IMG/VR virus record: IMGVR_UViG_3300036832_001166
Coordinates: 1 to 64,000 of that record
DNA length: 64,000 nt
Strand: one strand, 5' to 3'
Source of the DNA: a virus
Part shown: positions 20,761 through 28,373 of the stretch, in pieces
Numbering within the stretch: the first letter of the stretch is position 1
Layout of the letters: the number at the start of each line of letters is the position of its first letter
Made by a program: the position numbers and the translations under genes
Notes under the pieces: generated by a model
Seen by the model: the letters and a program-made list of their open reading frames with translations, nothing else
What the model was told of the DNA's origin: nothing
Database searches by the model: none

Positions 20761-20951
20761 CCGAGCCGCCCACATTCCGGGGGCCCGCGAAGCTGCCGTG
20801 CAAGCTGGAGTGTGATGTCCCGCCGGGCGTGACGATGGTCGAGGTGCCGGTGCCGCGCCATGCCTGGACAGACGTGCTGGTGTGCCCGAATGAGGGCTGC
20901 GGCCGCGCGTGGTTGGTGCGAGGGCGGCCGTTCGCGGACGCTTCTGAGTAG
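20757..20951 (+). CDS. Small Cys-containing protein
   Basis: A 64-residue protein with LPCKLECDVPPG and LVCPNEGCGRAW, a C-x3-C and a C-x4-C pair that may hold zinc. TTG start overlaps the methyltransferase stop; a short start at this position fits the coupling. Its end touches the operator at 20950. Confidence 0.55.
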   Translation: MTEPPTFRGPAKLPCKLECDVPPGVTMVEVPVPRHAWTDVLVCPNEGCGRAWLVRGRPFADASE

Positions 20952-20971
20952 CGCACAACTCGTGCTACACT
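20950..20971 (+). promoter_or_regulatory. Operator-promoter with two leader hairpins
   Basis: AGCGCACAACTCGTGCT is a variant of the shared palindrome and runs into -10 TACACT. The leader forms CAGAAGC/GCTTCTG (20982-21001) and CCCGCC/GGCGGG (21011-21026) before AAGAAAGG and the ATG at 21060. Confidence 0.65.
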
Positions 20972-21059
20972 CAACACACATCAGAAGCTAGAAGGCTTCT
21001 GCGGGGGCAGCCCGCCATCCGGCGGGCCCTGAATCAACCAGAAGAAAGGTCTCTCTCAC

Positions 21060-21500
21060 ATGAAGAGGATCATCCTCGCCGTTTCGGCGATCGCAGTGCT
21101 CGCAGTTCCCGCCACCTCGCTGGCGAATGCCGGTAACGGCCGCGTCGTTCAGGGCGGCGGCTCCGCTGGCGTCCCCGAGGTCGGCTACGTGGGCTCAGCC
21201 CAGGGCAACTCCCAGCAGTATTCAGCCACCTACACCGATCCGGTGTTCGGCGGTCCGATCACCTGCACGGGTGCGCACCAGTTCAAGCAGCACCAGGACA
21301 GCTTCACCTGCACGCTCAACGCGGGCTCGGTGTGGAGCAACACTCCCTCCGTCGGGCAGACCGTCTCCTGGAACTCCGACTGGGAGGGCGTTGCCAATCC
21401 GGGCGCAACTCTCAACGGCTCCATGACCATCAAGTCGGTGGGGCTCGACGCCACCGGCAACGTGACCTCGTACACCGGCGTCGCGACGTACACCTCGTAG
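21060..21500 (+). CDS. Small secreted protein
   Basis: A 146-residue protein with a signal peptide (KRIILAVSAIAVLAVPATSL, cut near LANA) and a beta-rich mature part with one Cys pair (ITCTGAHQF, FTCTLNAG). It ends GVATYTS. It stands alone between an operator-promoter and a strong terminator, so it is a single-gene unit. No family recognised; a secreted effector or surface protein is possible. Confidence 0.65.
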   Translation: MKRIILAVSAIAVLAVPATSLANAGNGRVVQGGGSAGVPEVGYVGSAQGNSQQYSATYTDPVFGGPITCTGAHQFKQHQDSFTCTLNAGSVWSNTPSVGQTVSWNSDWEGVANPGATLNGSMTIKSVGLDATGNVTSYTGVATYTS

Positions 21501-21562
21501 TCACCAAGCCTCGGTACGGACACCAACCGGCACGGACGCCGATCTAGCACGGAAGCTGGGGC

Positions 21563-21597
21563 AAGGGGGGGTCTCTTCGGAGGCCCCCCTTCTCTTT
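21563..21597 (+). terminator. Intrinsic terminator with UUCG loop
   Basis: AAGGGGGG pairs with CCCCCCTT, and inside it CTC-TTCG-GAG makes a stable tetraloop hairpin; TCTCTTT follows. It ends the secreted-protein unit. Confidence 0.85.
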
Positions 21598-21617
21598 GGG
21601 TACCTGGGTACCCAAAG
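21594..21617. repeat. 24-bp inverted repeat centred on two KpnI-like halves
   Basis: CTTTGGGTACC-TG-GGTACCCAAAG is a perfect 11-bp inverted repeat with a 2-bp centre. It lies between the terminator and the leaderless promoter at 21646. It could be an operator or a second terminator arm. Confidence 0.55.
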
Positions 21618-21645
21618 GGTCATAGCTCACGTCCGATGCTCTCTG

Positions 21646-21651
21646 TAGCGT
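21646..21651 (+). promoter_or_regulatory. -10 box of a leaderless promoter
   Basis: TAGCGT ends 7 nt before the ATG at 21659. Confidence 0.5.
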
Positions 21652-21658
21652 GCCCCGC

Positions 21659-21946
21659 ATGCCGCTATCCGACGAGACCATCAACGAGCTGCCCCAGAAC
21701 GTCATCAACGAGATGGCGATCCTGGAAGACCGCGCGCTGTGCGCCGAAGGCCAGCTCATACAGAAGACCCGGCGGCTTGCCGAGCTGACGGATGAGGTCG
21801 CCAAGCTCCGCGGCGAGATCGGCCTGCTGCTCGACCTCGCCACCACCCTGCAGGAGTTCGCTCAGGCCATCGCCGAGACCGCCCGCATCGAAGCGGCCAG
21901 GGTCGAAGAGCAGCTCCGTCACTTCCTGGTGGTGCAGGCCGGGTGA
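21659..21946 (+). CDS. Coiled-coil hypothetical protein
   Basis: A 95-residue, almost entirely helical protein with a heptad-like run (about 20-85, LAELTDEVAKLRGEIGLLLD). ATG 21659 is favoured over GTG 21650 because of the leaderless promoter spacing. Its stop overlaps the next GTG. Confidence 0.6.
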   Translation: MPLSDETINELPQNVINEMAILEDRALCAEGQLIQKTRRLAELTDEVAKLRGEIGLLLDLATTLQEFAQAIAETARIEAARVEEQLRHFLVVQAG

Positions 21947-22176
21947 CCGCCACGCTGCGCCTGTTCGTCTCCGAGCGCGACGCCGCCGAGGACCGGCGTC
22001 GCGCCAGGGTCGAGCAGGCGCTGGCGCAGCCGCGCTGCACAAGCTGCGGCCGGTTCGCCCGCGAGTTCTGGTTCGACTCCATCTGCCTGGACTGCATGAC
22101 AGACGAGCGCCCCGCGATCCGGTTCAAGGTGGATCAGGCGCGCCGCTGGTACGCCGCCGTCGGCACATTGCGCTGA
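21943..22176 (+). CDS. Zinc-knuckle protein
   Basis: A 77-residue protein with RCTSCGRFAREFWFDSICLD as a C-x2-C ... C-x2-C knuckle (last Cys in LDCMT), then helix. Coupled to 21659. Confidence 0.6.
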   Translation: MTATLRLFVSERDAAEDRRRARVEQALAQPRCTSCGRFAREFWFDSICLDCMTDERPAIRFKVDQARRWYAAVGTLR

Positions 22177-22212
22177 ACCACCGCCCGGACAGGGGGTTAC
22201 CATGCGCCCCAG

Positions 22213-24999
22213 ATGGACCTCGTCACCATCGCGCGCGAGAACGCGACGCTTCGCGAGGAGTTCCTGCGCCGCGGACTGGTCACGGAGGACCGCCTGAACC
22301 AGCTCGGCTGGGTGTCGCACTCAGACCTTGACCTGTGGCAGGACGCGGGCGTGCTGGAGCTGGGCGTCCGCGGGCTGCAGGAGGCGTGGGGCCATAGCGT
22401 CCCCGGCGGCATCCGCGTCGGCGGCGGCGGCCGCCACGGCGCGTGGGGTCTCGGCGCCCTCAGCGGCGACGTCTTCAACCGACGGATCCTCCGCGGCCGC
22501 GGCGGCAGGTTCGCCGGGAGCATCGGCGGCAAGCAGGTCGCGCCCGGCGAGAAGCACAACCGGCGCATCGCGGCCATCCCGAGCCTGCCGCGCGTCTCAC
22601 GCATCGAGCATCCCGGCGCGAAGGAGGGCGCGCCGATCGCGACGGTCAAGACCCGCCGCGGGATCGGGCCGTCCAAGAAGCTGAAGGTGTACGCCACCCC
22701 AGCGAGCCGCGCTCGGCCGGGGCTGCCCGAGCGGATGAGCGGCGAGCAGGCGCAAGCCGAGTTCGCCAGCCAGGCCGCGCCCGCCATCGGGCATCCCGAG
22801 GAGCTGCACGCGCTCGGGAAGGAGCGTCTCAAGCGCATGGCTGACGCGGAGCACAAGGCCGGTGTCAGCGCCTGGCGCGCCGGGGACGTCGCCGCCGCCA
22901 ACAAGCACCACCGGACCGCGGGCGAGCACATGGCCTCGATCCACAATCCCGACGAGACGCTCAAGGCGGGCACCGCGGAGGTGTACGAGCGGCGCAGCAA
23001 GCGGCTGGAGAAGCGGATCTCGCGCCGGGTCGCGAAGGCCGGGAAGCAGAAGCGCACCCCAGCGGCCCGCCAGCCGCGCGGCGAGCACGACCTGAGCGCC
23101 GCCGAGGTTCACTTCAACGACGCCGGACGCGTCTCGCAGAAGACGCTGCTGGCCTACGTCGAGCAGGCCGCGACCAAGCCGACGACCGCGTCGATGTACC
23201 GCGACGCGAACGGCAACTACCACCCGTCCCGTCAGGCGTTGCACGCGGCGATCATCGACAAGCTGTTCCGCCAGCAGACCGACCAGGGCCTGAGCGGGAC
23301 GGCGCCCGAGCTGAAGCCGCCCGCCGACGGCAAGCCGACCGTGCATTTCACCGGCGGCGGCTACGCCAGCGGCAAGGGCGGCGTCATCAAGCAGCTCAAG
23401 GCGAAGGGCGAATGGCCCGAGGACGCGATGCTGCTCGACCCGGACCTGATCAAGGCGGAGCTGCCCGAGTTCCAGCACGCCGCGATGGACGACCCGGAGG
23501 CGAACCTGCGCGTCTACACCGAGGCGTGGGACATCGCGCAGCAGGCGATGAAGCTGGCGCAGGAGAAGAAGCTGAACGTGGTGGTCGACGGGATCACGAA
23601 CACGAGCCCCGACGAGGTCGCCAAGCGGCTGAAGAGCTTCACCGACGCGGGCTACGTCAACCCGCGGATCAGCTACGTCAGCGTGCCGACCGAGGAGGCG
23701 ATCTCCCGGGCGAGAGCGCGGGCGGAGAAGGCTAAGACCCCGGCGGACCGGCGGATGATCCCGGAGACGATCATGCGGTCCGTCCACCGTGACGTGTCGG
23801 CGACGCTGCCGGGCGTCCTGCAGCGCGCGAAGGAGATGGGCGCGCAGGTGCAGGTGTACGACACCAACCAGGGGCTCGACGAGACGACCGGGCGGCCGAA
23901 CGCGCCGAAGCTGGTGGCCGAGGCGATGCCGAACGGCCACATCCACTACCCGGACCCGGAGGGCTACCAGGCGATCCTGAACAAGGCGCAGGAGACGATC
24001 TCCGGCGTCCCGGACGTGCGGGCACCCGAGCAGGGCGCGTGGCGTACCGGCGGGCAGATCGTGAAGATCGACCCGGGCGTCGAGCGCAAGGTCGGCCAGG
24101 ATCTGATGCGCAGCATGCCGAACGCGGCCGAGCAGAAGCTGCCGCAGCCGACCAGCGATCCCGCTGACCTGCTCAAGATCGCGGAGGAGAAGGGCCTGCC
24201 CGCGTACCGGGCGCTGCTCGATCTCGGCGCGGGGATTGCACAGGCGCTCGGCGGTGACGTTCACGACATCTCGGCGGGCAAGGACTTCAAGCAGGTCGGC
24301 GAGGACATCGCCAGCAACATGAGCAAGCCGCACGTGATCATCGCGCCGGTCAAGAGCATGCGGCGAGCGTTGGAGAAGGCCGCGGCGGACGGCACCCCGA
24401 ACGACTTCTCTCACCTCCACGACGCGGTGCGCGCGACCGTGACCGTCCCGACGGCGCAGGATCTGCCGCACGCCATCGCGACGATCACCAAGGAGGCGGA
24501 GGCGCGCGGCTGGAAGGTGGAGCGCACCAAGGCGCGGCTGCTGAACGCGAAGGGCTCTAACCGGTCGGGCTCCAACGGCTACGGCGACACGACCCTGATC
24601 CTGCGCGCGCCGCCGGAGGCGGGCGGGATGACAGCCGAGCTGCAGATCAACACCAACCCGATGTGGTGGACCAAGGAGGTCGGGCCGGGCCACAAGTACT
24701 ACGAGCTGGAGCGCCAGATCACCGGCCGCGCGATGGCCGAGAAGCGCAAGCCGACGCCGCAGGAGTCCGACCTGGTCGGCAAGATCCAGGAGGCCGCCAA
24801 GCCGCTGTATGACCGCGCGCACGGCGCGTCGCTGAACGGCGGCATCACCGGCAACGCCGGGGACGCCGTGATGGGCAACGAGAGCGATCGCGCGCAGGCG
24901 CAGAGCACCCTCAAAGAGCTGGCTGACCAGACGGCCGGGATGATGGGCGGCCCGCCGACGCCGACGTCGCAGCGTGGCCGCAGGCCGAGGGCGGCGTGA
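22213..24999 (+). CDS. Polyvalent protein: zeta-toxin kinase plus RelA/SpoT-like domain
   Basis: A 928-residue protein. Residues 72-102 contain RHGAWG and the motif ILRGRGGRF. Residues about 372-555 are a zeta-toxin kinase: VHFTGGGYASGKGG (Walker A, 381-390), LLDPDLIKAELPEF, VVVDGITNTS and ISRARARAEK. Residues about 680-835 fit the RelA/SpoT nucleotidyltransferase fold: PVKSMRRALEK, HLHDAVRATV, SNGYGDTTLIL, TAELQINT (Glu809) and GHKYYE. Zeta toxins phosphorylate UDP-GlcNAc; RelA-like enzymes transfer pyrophosphate. A TACCAT box 9 nt upstream suggests a leaderless start. It is probably an injected or virion-linked multi-effector; delivery is inference. Confidence 0.83.
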   Translation: MDLVTIARENATLREEFLRRGLVTEDRLNQLGWVSHSDLDLWQDAGVLELGVRGLQEAWGHSVPGGIRVGGGGRHGAWGLGALSGDVFNRRILRGRGGRFAGSIGGKQVAPGEKHNRRIAAIPSLPRVSRIEHPGAKEGAPIATVKTRRGIGPSKKLKVYATPASRARPGLPERMSGEQAQAEFASQAAPAIGHPEELHALGKERLKRMADAEHKAGVSAWRAGDVAAANKHHRTAGEHMASIHNPDETLKAGTAEVYERRSKRLEKRISRRVAKAGKQKRTPAARQPRGEHDLSAAEVHFNDAGRVSQKTLLAYVEQAATKPTTASMYRDANGNYHPSRQALHAAIIDKLFRQQTDQGLSGTAPELKPPADGKPTVHFTGGGYASGKGGVIKQLKAKGEWPEDAMLLDPDLIKAELPEFQHAAMDDPEANLRVYTEAWDIAQQAMKLAQEKKLNVVVDGITNTSPDEVAKRLKSFTDAGYVNPRISYVSVPTEEAISRARARAEKAKTPADRRMIPETIMRSVHRDVSATLPGVLQRAKEMGAQVQVYDTNQGLDETTGRPNAPKLVAEAMPNGHIHYPDPEGYQAILNKAQETISGVPDVRAPEQGAWRTGGQIVKIDPGVERKVGQDLMRSMPNAAEQKLPQPTSDPADLLKIAEEKGLPAYRALLDLGAGIAQALGGDVHDISAGKDFKQVGEDIASNMSKPHVIIAPVKSMRRALEKAAADGTPNDFSHLHDAVRATVTVPTAQDLPHAIATITKEAEARGWKVERTKARLLNAKGSNRSGSNGYGDTTLILRAPPEAGGMTAELQINTNPMWWTKEVGPGHKYYELERQITGRAMAEKRKPTPQESDLVGKIQEAAKPLYDRAHGASLNGGITGNAGDAVMGNESDRAQAQSTLKELADQTAGMMGGPPTPTSQRGRRPRAA

Positions 25000-25742
25000 T
25001 GGCACGCGACCCGCTCGTGCCCGCGGATCCCGGCAGCACGCAGGACAGCAGCGTCGACCCGTCGCAGACGATCCCGAACCGCGGCCAGCCGCAGGGCAGC
25101 GACGACTCCGCCTACGACGGCGGCGAGTACGAGTACTGGCTGCGTGACGGCGTCACGCCGTACCGGACGCTCGGCCCGGCCGAGGCCGACGTGTTCTCGC
25201 AGCACGACAACGGCTGGATGATGCAGCACACCGTCGCCCGCGACAGCCTGTGGCCGTCAGGCCCGGGCGAGGTCGCGGGCATGATCGGCGGACGTCACCG
25301 CCTGACCGAGCCGACGAAGGGCGCGGCGCCGCTTGACCCGGGCCCCGGCGAGGACTTCGCGCCGGTCGAGTCGCCTGACTACATGGCCGAGGCCGACTCC
25401 GGCGGCGACCTGCCGCAGCCCGACGATGACGCGACGAACGTGGCGCAGCCGCCGCCGTCCGCGCAGGCCGACGGCCAAGACCTTCCCTCCGGCGGCATGA
25501 CTGAGGAGCAGATCCGCGACGCGGGCCTGCGCATCGACGTGCCGTTCGAGAGTCCGCTACCGGCGGACTTGAAGTACAAGGACACGGGACAGCAGGCGTG
25601 GACTCCGCCGCCGGGGTTCCGCCAAGGCCTGCCCCCGATCGACGACTGGCTCGCGGAGAGGCTTGGGGTGCCGCGAGACCTGGGAACGGAAGGGGCCGAG
25701 GGTGGCAGTGGCAGTGGAGATACCGGGGAGCCTGGCGACTGA
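24996..25742 (+). CDS. Disordered acidic protein next to the polyvalent gene
   Basis: A protein of about 248 residues, rich in Asp, Pro, Gly and Gln, with one ordered-looking stretch around YEYWLRDGVTPYRTLGPAEA. The GTG/ATG start overlaps the previous stop, so it is coupled to the zeta/RelA-like gene and may be its partner, chaperone or a virion protein. No family recognised. Confidence 0.58.
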   Translation: MMARDPLVPADPGSTQDSSVDPSQTIPNRGQPQGSDDSAYDGGEYEYWLRDGVTPYRTLGPAEADVFSQHDNGWMMQHTVARDSLWPSGPGEVAGMIGGRHRLTEPTKGAAPLDPGPGEDFAPVESPDYMAEADSGGDLPQPDDDATNVAQPPPSAQADGQDLPSGGMTEEQIRDAGLRIDVPFESPLPADLKYKDTGQQAWTPPPGFRQGLPPIDDWLAERLGVPRDLGTEGAEGGSGSGDTGEPGD

Positions 25743-26037
25743 CTGCCCGCCGGGTCACCCGGACGAGTTCGTGGGACGGCCGGTCAACCCGGCCGAGCAG
25801 ATTCGTGTTCTGCTGGTCCGCAAGAAGCGTCAGGGGATCACGGACTGGGGCCGCGTGTGGCCGTGGGCGGTCGGACGCGTGCGCTGGCCGCATGACCGCG
25901 AGGAGCGTCACGAGTGGAAGCGGACGATCATGTGGGCGGAGGTGGCGTTCCGGTCGGCGTACGAGGGCGAGCACGTCGTGGTGGACATGAGCGCGCTGAT
26001 CATGTTTGAGGTGTCGACGCGGATCGTCGACGCGTAG
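25702..26037 (+). CDS. Hypothetical protein
   Basis: A 111-residue protein from GTG 25702 behind GGAAGGGGC, overlapping the previous gene by 41 bases in another frame. Trp/Arg-rich middle (WGRVWPWAVGRVRWPHDREE), then VVVDMSALIMFEV. No family recognised. Confidence 0.52.
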   Translation: MAVAVEIPGSLATDCPPGHPDEFVGRPVNPAEQIRVLLVRKKRQGITDWGRVWPWAVGRVRWPHDREERHEWKRTIMWAEVAFRSAYEGEHVVVDMSALIMFEVSTRIVDA

Positions 26038-26093
26038 GGCGCCCCCGGGCCAAGTGTCCATCTCGGTAACCCGGGAGCACCAGCCGCCACCGT

Positions 26094-26115
26094 AGCACAT
26101 ATCGCGTGCTATCCT
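26094..26115 (+). promoter_or_regulatory. Operator-promoter
   Basis: AGCACATATCGCGTGCT is a variant of the shared palindrome ending in -10 TATCCT. The short leader lacks a hairpin and goes straight to TCGACCGAGGAG before the ATG at 26144. Confidence 0.65.
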
Positions 26116-26143
26116 CGGCAGCAATCGACCGAGGAGAACCAAG

Positions 26144-26458
26144 ATGGCACACGCCTACCACGAATCGCTGTCGGGCTACGACCCGCGCCAGATCCTGTTC
26201 GACGGCTGCCGCGAGTGCGGGCACCGAGGCAAGGACGTCGAGGTTGCGCTCGCGAACATGGACAACGAGACGTTCGCTCGCGCCTGGAAGCGCGCGTATG
26301 ACTGGCAGGCGTCCAGCGGTGGCGGCTACGACGCCACCGGCGATGTGAGCCTGGCCGAGACGGCGGTCCTGAGGGCGCTGTGGGGCGTTCAGGTGCTGCT
26401 GCAGCGCCAGGGCTACACGCTTGACGGCGACCTGCCGCGGCGGGAGATCCGGTTTTGA
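26144..26458 (+). CDS. Hypothetical protein under operator-promoter
   Basis: A 104-residue protein with GCRECGHRGKDVEVALANMD near residue 22, a possible C-x2-C/His metal site, and a helical end. The conserved GACCGAGGAG module decides the start. Its stop overlaps the next TTG. Confidence 0.62.
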   Translation: MAHAYHESLSGYDPRQILFDGCRECGHRGKDVEVALANMDNETFARAWKRAYDWQASSGGGYDATGDVSLAETAVLRALWGVQVLLQRQGYTLDGDLPRREIRF

Positions 26459-26736
26459 CCGAGCGCGAGATCCTGCACGCCCGCCAGCAGGCGCGTCAGC
26501 AGCTCCTGGAGGAGCAGGCCGAACGTCAACGTCTGCGGGCGCCCGAGCCCGTCGAGTGGCACGGCGAGGAGCTGCCCTACGACGACACCGACGCCGACGT
26601 CGAGCGCGTGATCGTCGCGATCGCGGTCGTGATCCTGGTGATCGTCGCGCTGGTGTTCGGTGCATGGCCGTTCTGGATCGGCATGCTCGCGGCGGTGATC
26701 GTGGTGCCGCCGCTGGTGGTGCGCGCGTCACGTTGA
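26455..26736 (+). CDS. Two-helix membrane protein
   Basis: A 93-residue protein: a charged coiled N-terminal half, then VIVAIAVVILVIVALVFGAW and IGMLAAVIVVPPLVV as two hydrophobic helices. TTG overlaps the upstream stop. A membrane anchor or holin-like role is possible. Confidence 0.6.
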   Translation: MTEREILHARQQARQQLLEEQAERQRLRAPEPVEWHGEELPYDDTDADVERVIVAIAVVILVIVALVFGAWPFWIGMLAAVIVVPPLVVRASR

Positions 26737-26809
26737 ACTTTTCGGAAGGGATGTCAGGTTCTGCGTCGAACTGACGACTACAGGATCAGACCCCGACCGA
26801 GGAGACCTG

Positions 26810-27193
26810 ATGTTCACCAAGCCACGCAGTGCCGTCGAGCTGTTTCAGGAGTTCAAGCTCGACTACGAGGCCGCGCTCAGCCCGTGCATGATCTGCCTGT
26901 TCGAGAAGTGCCCGGAGGAGGAGCAGGGCAAGCTGGAGGCGTTGCTTGATGCGTACGACCTGTTCCCGTCGCCGCCGTACTCGCCGGTGCAGCTCCGCCG
27001 GATCGAGGAGAAGATGGCGCCGCTGATCGACCGGGCGATGGCCGACCCGGCGGTCGTCGCGTCCGAGGATCAGCGCGAGGCGCTGTGGCGCGACACCGCC
27101 TGGTGGAAGAAGACGTGGAGCCGGGCTCGCTTTCGCGGTTTCGTGTGGAAAATGCGGGTTCGGCAGGTGGGCCGCCGCAAGCCTTGGGAGTAG
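26810..27193 (+). CDS. Hypothetical protein
   Basis: A 127-residue protein, ELFQEFKLDYEAALSPCMIC onward, with a Cys trio (CMICLFEKC) and a basic Trp-rich C-terminus (WKKTWSRARFRGFVWKMRV). CCCGACCGAGGAGACCTG before the ATG is the conserved initiation module. A TACAGG at about 26780 may be the -10 box. Confidence 0.58.
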   Translation: MFTKPRSAVELFQEFKLDYEAALSPCMICLFEKCPEEEQGKLEALLDAYDLFPSPPYSPVQLRRIEEKMAPLIDRAMADPAVVASEDQREALWRDTAWWKKTWSRARFRGFVWKMRVRQVGRRKPWE

Positions 27194-27208
27194 GCTGGCG
27201 GCGCTTCG

Positions 27209-27292
27209 ATGCGCCGCTCCTCCTTCCTCCGGTTCGTGTACGTGTTCGGGACGTTCGCGGCGGTGCTGTACATCTGCGCGCACTTGAGCTAG
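27209..27292 (+). CDS. 27-residue single-helix membrane peptide
   Basis: MRRSSFLRFVYVFGTFAAVL then YICAHLS: a basic start and one hydrophobic helix. A TAGGCT box overlapping the previous stop ends 12 nt upstream. Its stop codon lies inside the next operator. Very short, but composition and promoter favour it. Confidence 0.42.
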   Translation: MRRSSFLRFVYVFGTFAAVLYICAHLS

Positions 27293-27312
27293 CGCACGTC
27301 GTGTGCTATCCT
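27291..27312 (+). promoter_or_regulatory. Operator-promoter
   Basis: AGCGCACGTCGTGTGCT ends in -10 TATCCT; TTGAGC lies 17 bp upstream of that box as a fair -35. It is one of the best copies of the shared palindrome. Confidence 0.72.
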
Positions 27313-27316
27313 CTAG

Positions 27317-27336
27317 GTGGAGCCTGGAGGCTTCAC
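27317..27336 (+). promoter_or_regulatory. 5' leader hairpin
   Basis: GTGGAGCC and GGCTTCAC pair over 8 bp (one G-U) around TGGA, starting 4 nt after the -10 box. The GACCGAGGAGG module follows before the TTG at 27359. Confidence 0.6.
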
Positions 27337-27358
27337 TTCCCCGACCGAGGAGGCCACA

Positions 27359-27811
27359 TTGACGAGCGCGACTCGCGCCATCAGCACGGCCGCCGAGTGG
27401 GACTACAACGGCTACTTCGGCGCGGACCGCACAGTCACGCTGATCCCCGGCGAGTTCAACGCCGACGCCACCGACGTGTTCACCCGCGGCCACTGCCACA
27501 GCCTGGCGCTGGCGATCCGAGAGCTGATCCCCGAAGCGGAGCTGTTCGGCGTGTACGCCGAGGGCGAGCTGTGGCACGTGTTCGCGTGGATCCCCGGCTT
27601 CGGATACCTGGACGGTAAGGGGCTGGCCGAGACCGAGGAGGAGATCCTGGCCGGGTACGCCGTCGCCGAGATCCACTGGGTCGAGGACGAGGAGCTGGAG
27701 GATTTGGAGGAGCGCCAGGAGTACCGGCGCCGCCGGGTCGACGACGCGATCCCCTTCGCCCGAGCCCTGATCAGGCAAGTCGGCCTGACGGAGGTGGTCG
27801 CGGTTGCGTGA
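27359..27811 (+). CDS. Putative Cys-His-Asp papain-like fold protein
   Basis: A 150-residue protein. FTRGHCHSLALAIREL places a Cys at the start of a helix, WHVFAWIPGFG gives a His on a strand and YLDGKGL an Asp soon after. This Cys-His-Asp order is typical of transglutaminase/NlpC-like folds and of a small family seen in actinobacterial phages. Activity is inferred. A helical charged tail follows. TTG 27359 is set by the GACCGAGGAGG module. Confidence 0.58.
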   Translation: MTSATRAISTAAEWDYNGYFGADRTVTLIPGEFNADATDVFTRGHCHSLALAIRELIPEAELFGVYAEGELWHVFAWIPGFGYLDGKGLAETEEEILAGYAVAEIHWVEDEELEDLEERQEYRRRRVDDAIPFARALIRQVGLTEVVAVA

Positions 27812-27827
27812 TGTCCGTGGCGGCCGG

Positions 27828-27833
27828 TAGCGT
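27828..27833 (+). promoter_or_regulatory. -10 box for the tRNA-like RNA
   Basis: TAGCGT ends 7 nt before base 27841, the first base of the tRNA-like fold, so the RNA would start at its own 5' end. Confidence 0.5.
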
Positions 27834-27840
27834 TCAGGTT

Positions 27841-27917
27841 GCGGTATGGAGCAGCGGCAGCTCGCCGAGGCGCTCCGCACGCCACGGAGATCGTGGGTTC
27901 GAGTCCCACTACTAGCC
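27841..27917 (+). tRNA. Degenerate tRNA-like gene, possible anticodon CCG
   Basis: T-arm GTGGG-TTCGAGT-CCCAC (27893-27909) and D-arm GAGC-AGCGGCA-GCTC (27849-27863) are clear. The anticodon arm is unusual: CCG/CGG and GGCG/CGCC separated by an A-A mismatch, with loop CTCCGCA, which would read CCG (Arg, codon CGG). Base 37 is C, not a purine. The acceptor pairs poorly (GC and GGTA with TACT and GC around a bulged A). A -10 box sits 7 nt upstream and a terminator 4 nt downstream, so it is a dedicated unit. It may be a regulatory or decoy tRNA mimic. Confidence 0.5.
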
Positions 27918-27920
27918 CGG

Positions 27921-27951
27921 AGAGGGTCGGACCAGTCCGACCCTCTTTCTT
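27921..27951 (+). terminator. Intrinsic terminator of the tRNA-like unit
   Basis: AGAGGGTCGGAC and GTCCGACCCTCT form a perfect 12-bp stem with a 2-nt centre, followed by TTCTT. The 27952-28178 stretch after it holds a CGGCCGAGC direct repeat and no convincing gene. Confidence 0.88.
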
Positions 27952-28178
27952 GCGGGGCTCGCGCATAGGATTGTTCGGCCGAGCGCGCTGCCCTGGGGGC
28001 GCTCAGGGCGGAGGCGTCGCACGCCCGGCCGAGCTTTTGCAAGATCCTCCTTAGATGAACGGTACCCGGGGGCTGAAACTTCTCGCTAAATGCGAGGACG
28101 CTCACATCTGGAGCTAGCCGCGGCGCCCTCCCGGTGGCAGTATGCGGGGCGTCCGGACGACAGCGAGAAGGAGCACGT

Positions 28179-28373
28179 ATGCGGGTTGCAGAGATCGACG
28201 CCATGATGGCCGCCGGGATCCCGTTTGAGCGGATCGAAGCCGAGATCGAGTGCATGCAGGAGCCTGACGTCATCAAGAGCGCGCTCTGGCTGTATGCGTG
28301 GACGGAGTCCGATCGGCCGTCCCGGCGCCGCGCTGTCGGCGAACTGCTCACCGGGCTGGGGCTCTCGACCTAG
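28179..28373 (+). CDS. Small helical protein
   Basis: A 64-residue acidic helical protein, MRVAEIDAMMAAGIPFERIE onward. ATG 28179 is chosen for GAGAAGGAG upstream; an in-frame upstream frame lacks a ribosome site. Its stop overlaps the next operator. Confidence 0.58.
   Translation: MRVAEIDAMMAAGIPFERIEAEIECMQEPDVIKSALWLYAWTESDRPSRRRAVGELLTGLGLST

Noticed and set aside
22597-25005. 802-codon minus-strand frame opposite the zeta/RelA-like gene
   Set aside because: Arg/Leu/Ala-rich with no domain; typical antisense frame of a GC-rich gene, while the plus strand carries clear enzyme motifs.
27412-27966. Minus-strand frame containing VVGLEPTIS
   Set aside because: It is the usual spurious peptide from the complement of a tRNA T-arm and runs through the terminator.
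28054-28116. 20-codon frame MNGTRGLKLLAKCEDAHIWS
   Set aside because: No ribosome site, codon use unlike neighbours, and it lies in a stretch with no other coding sign.
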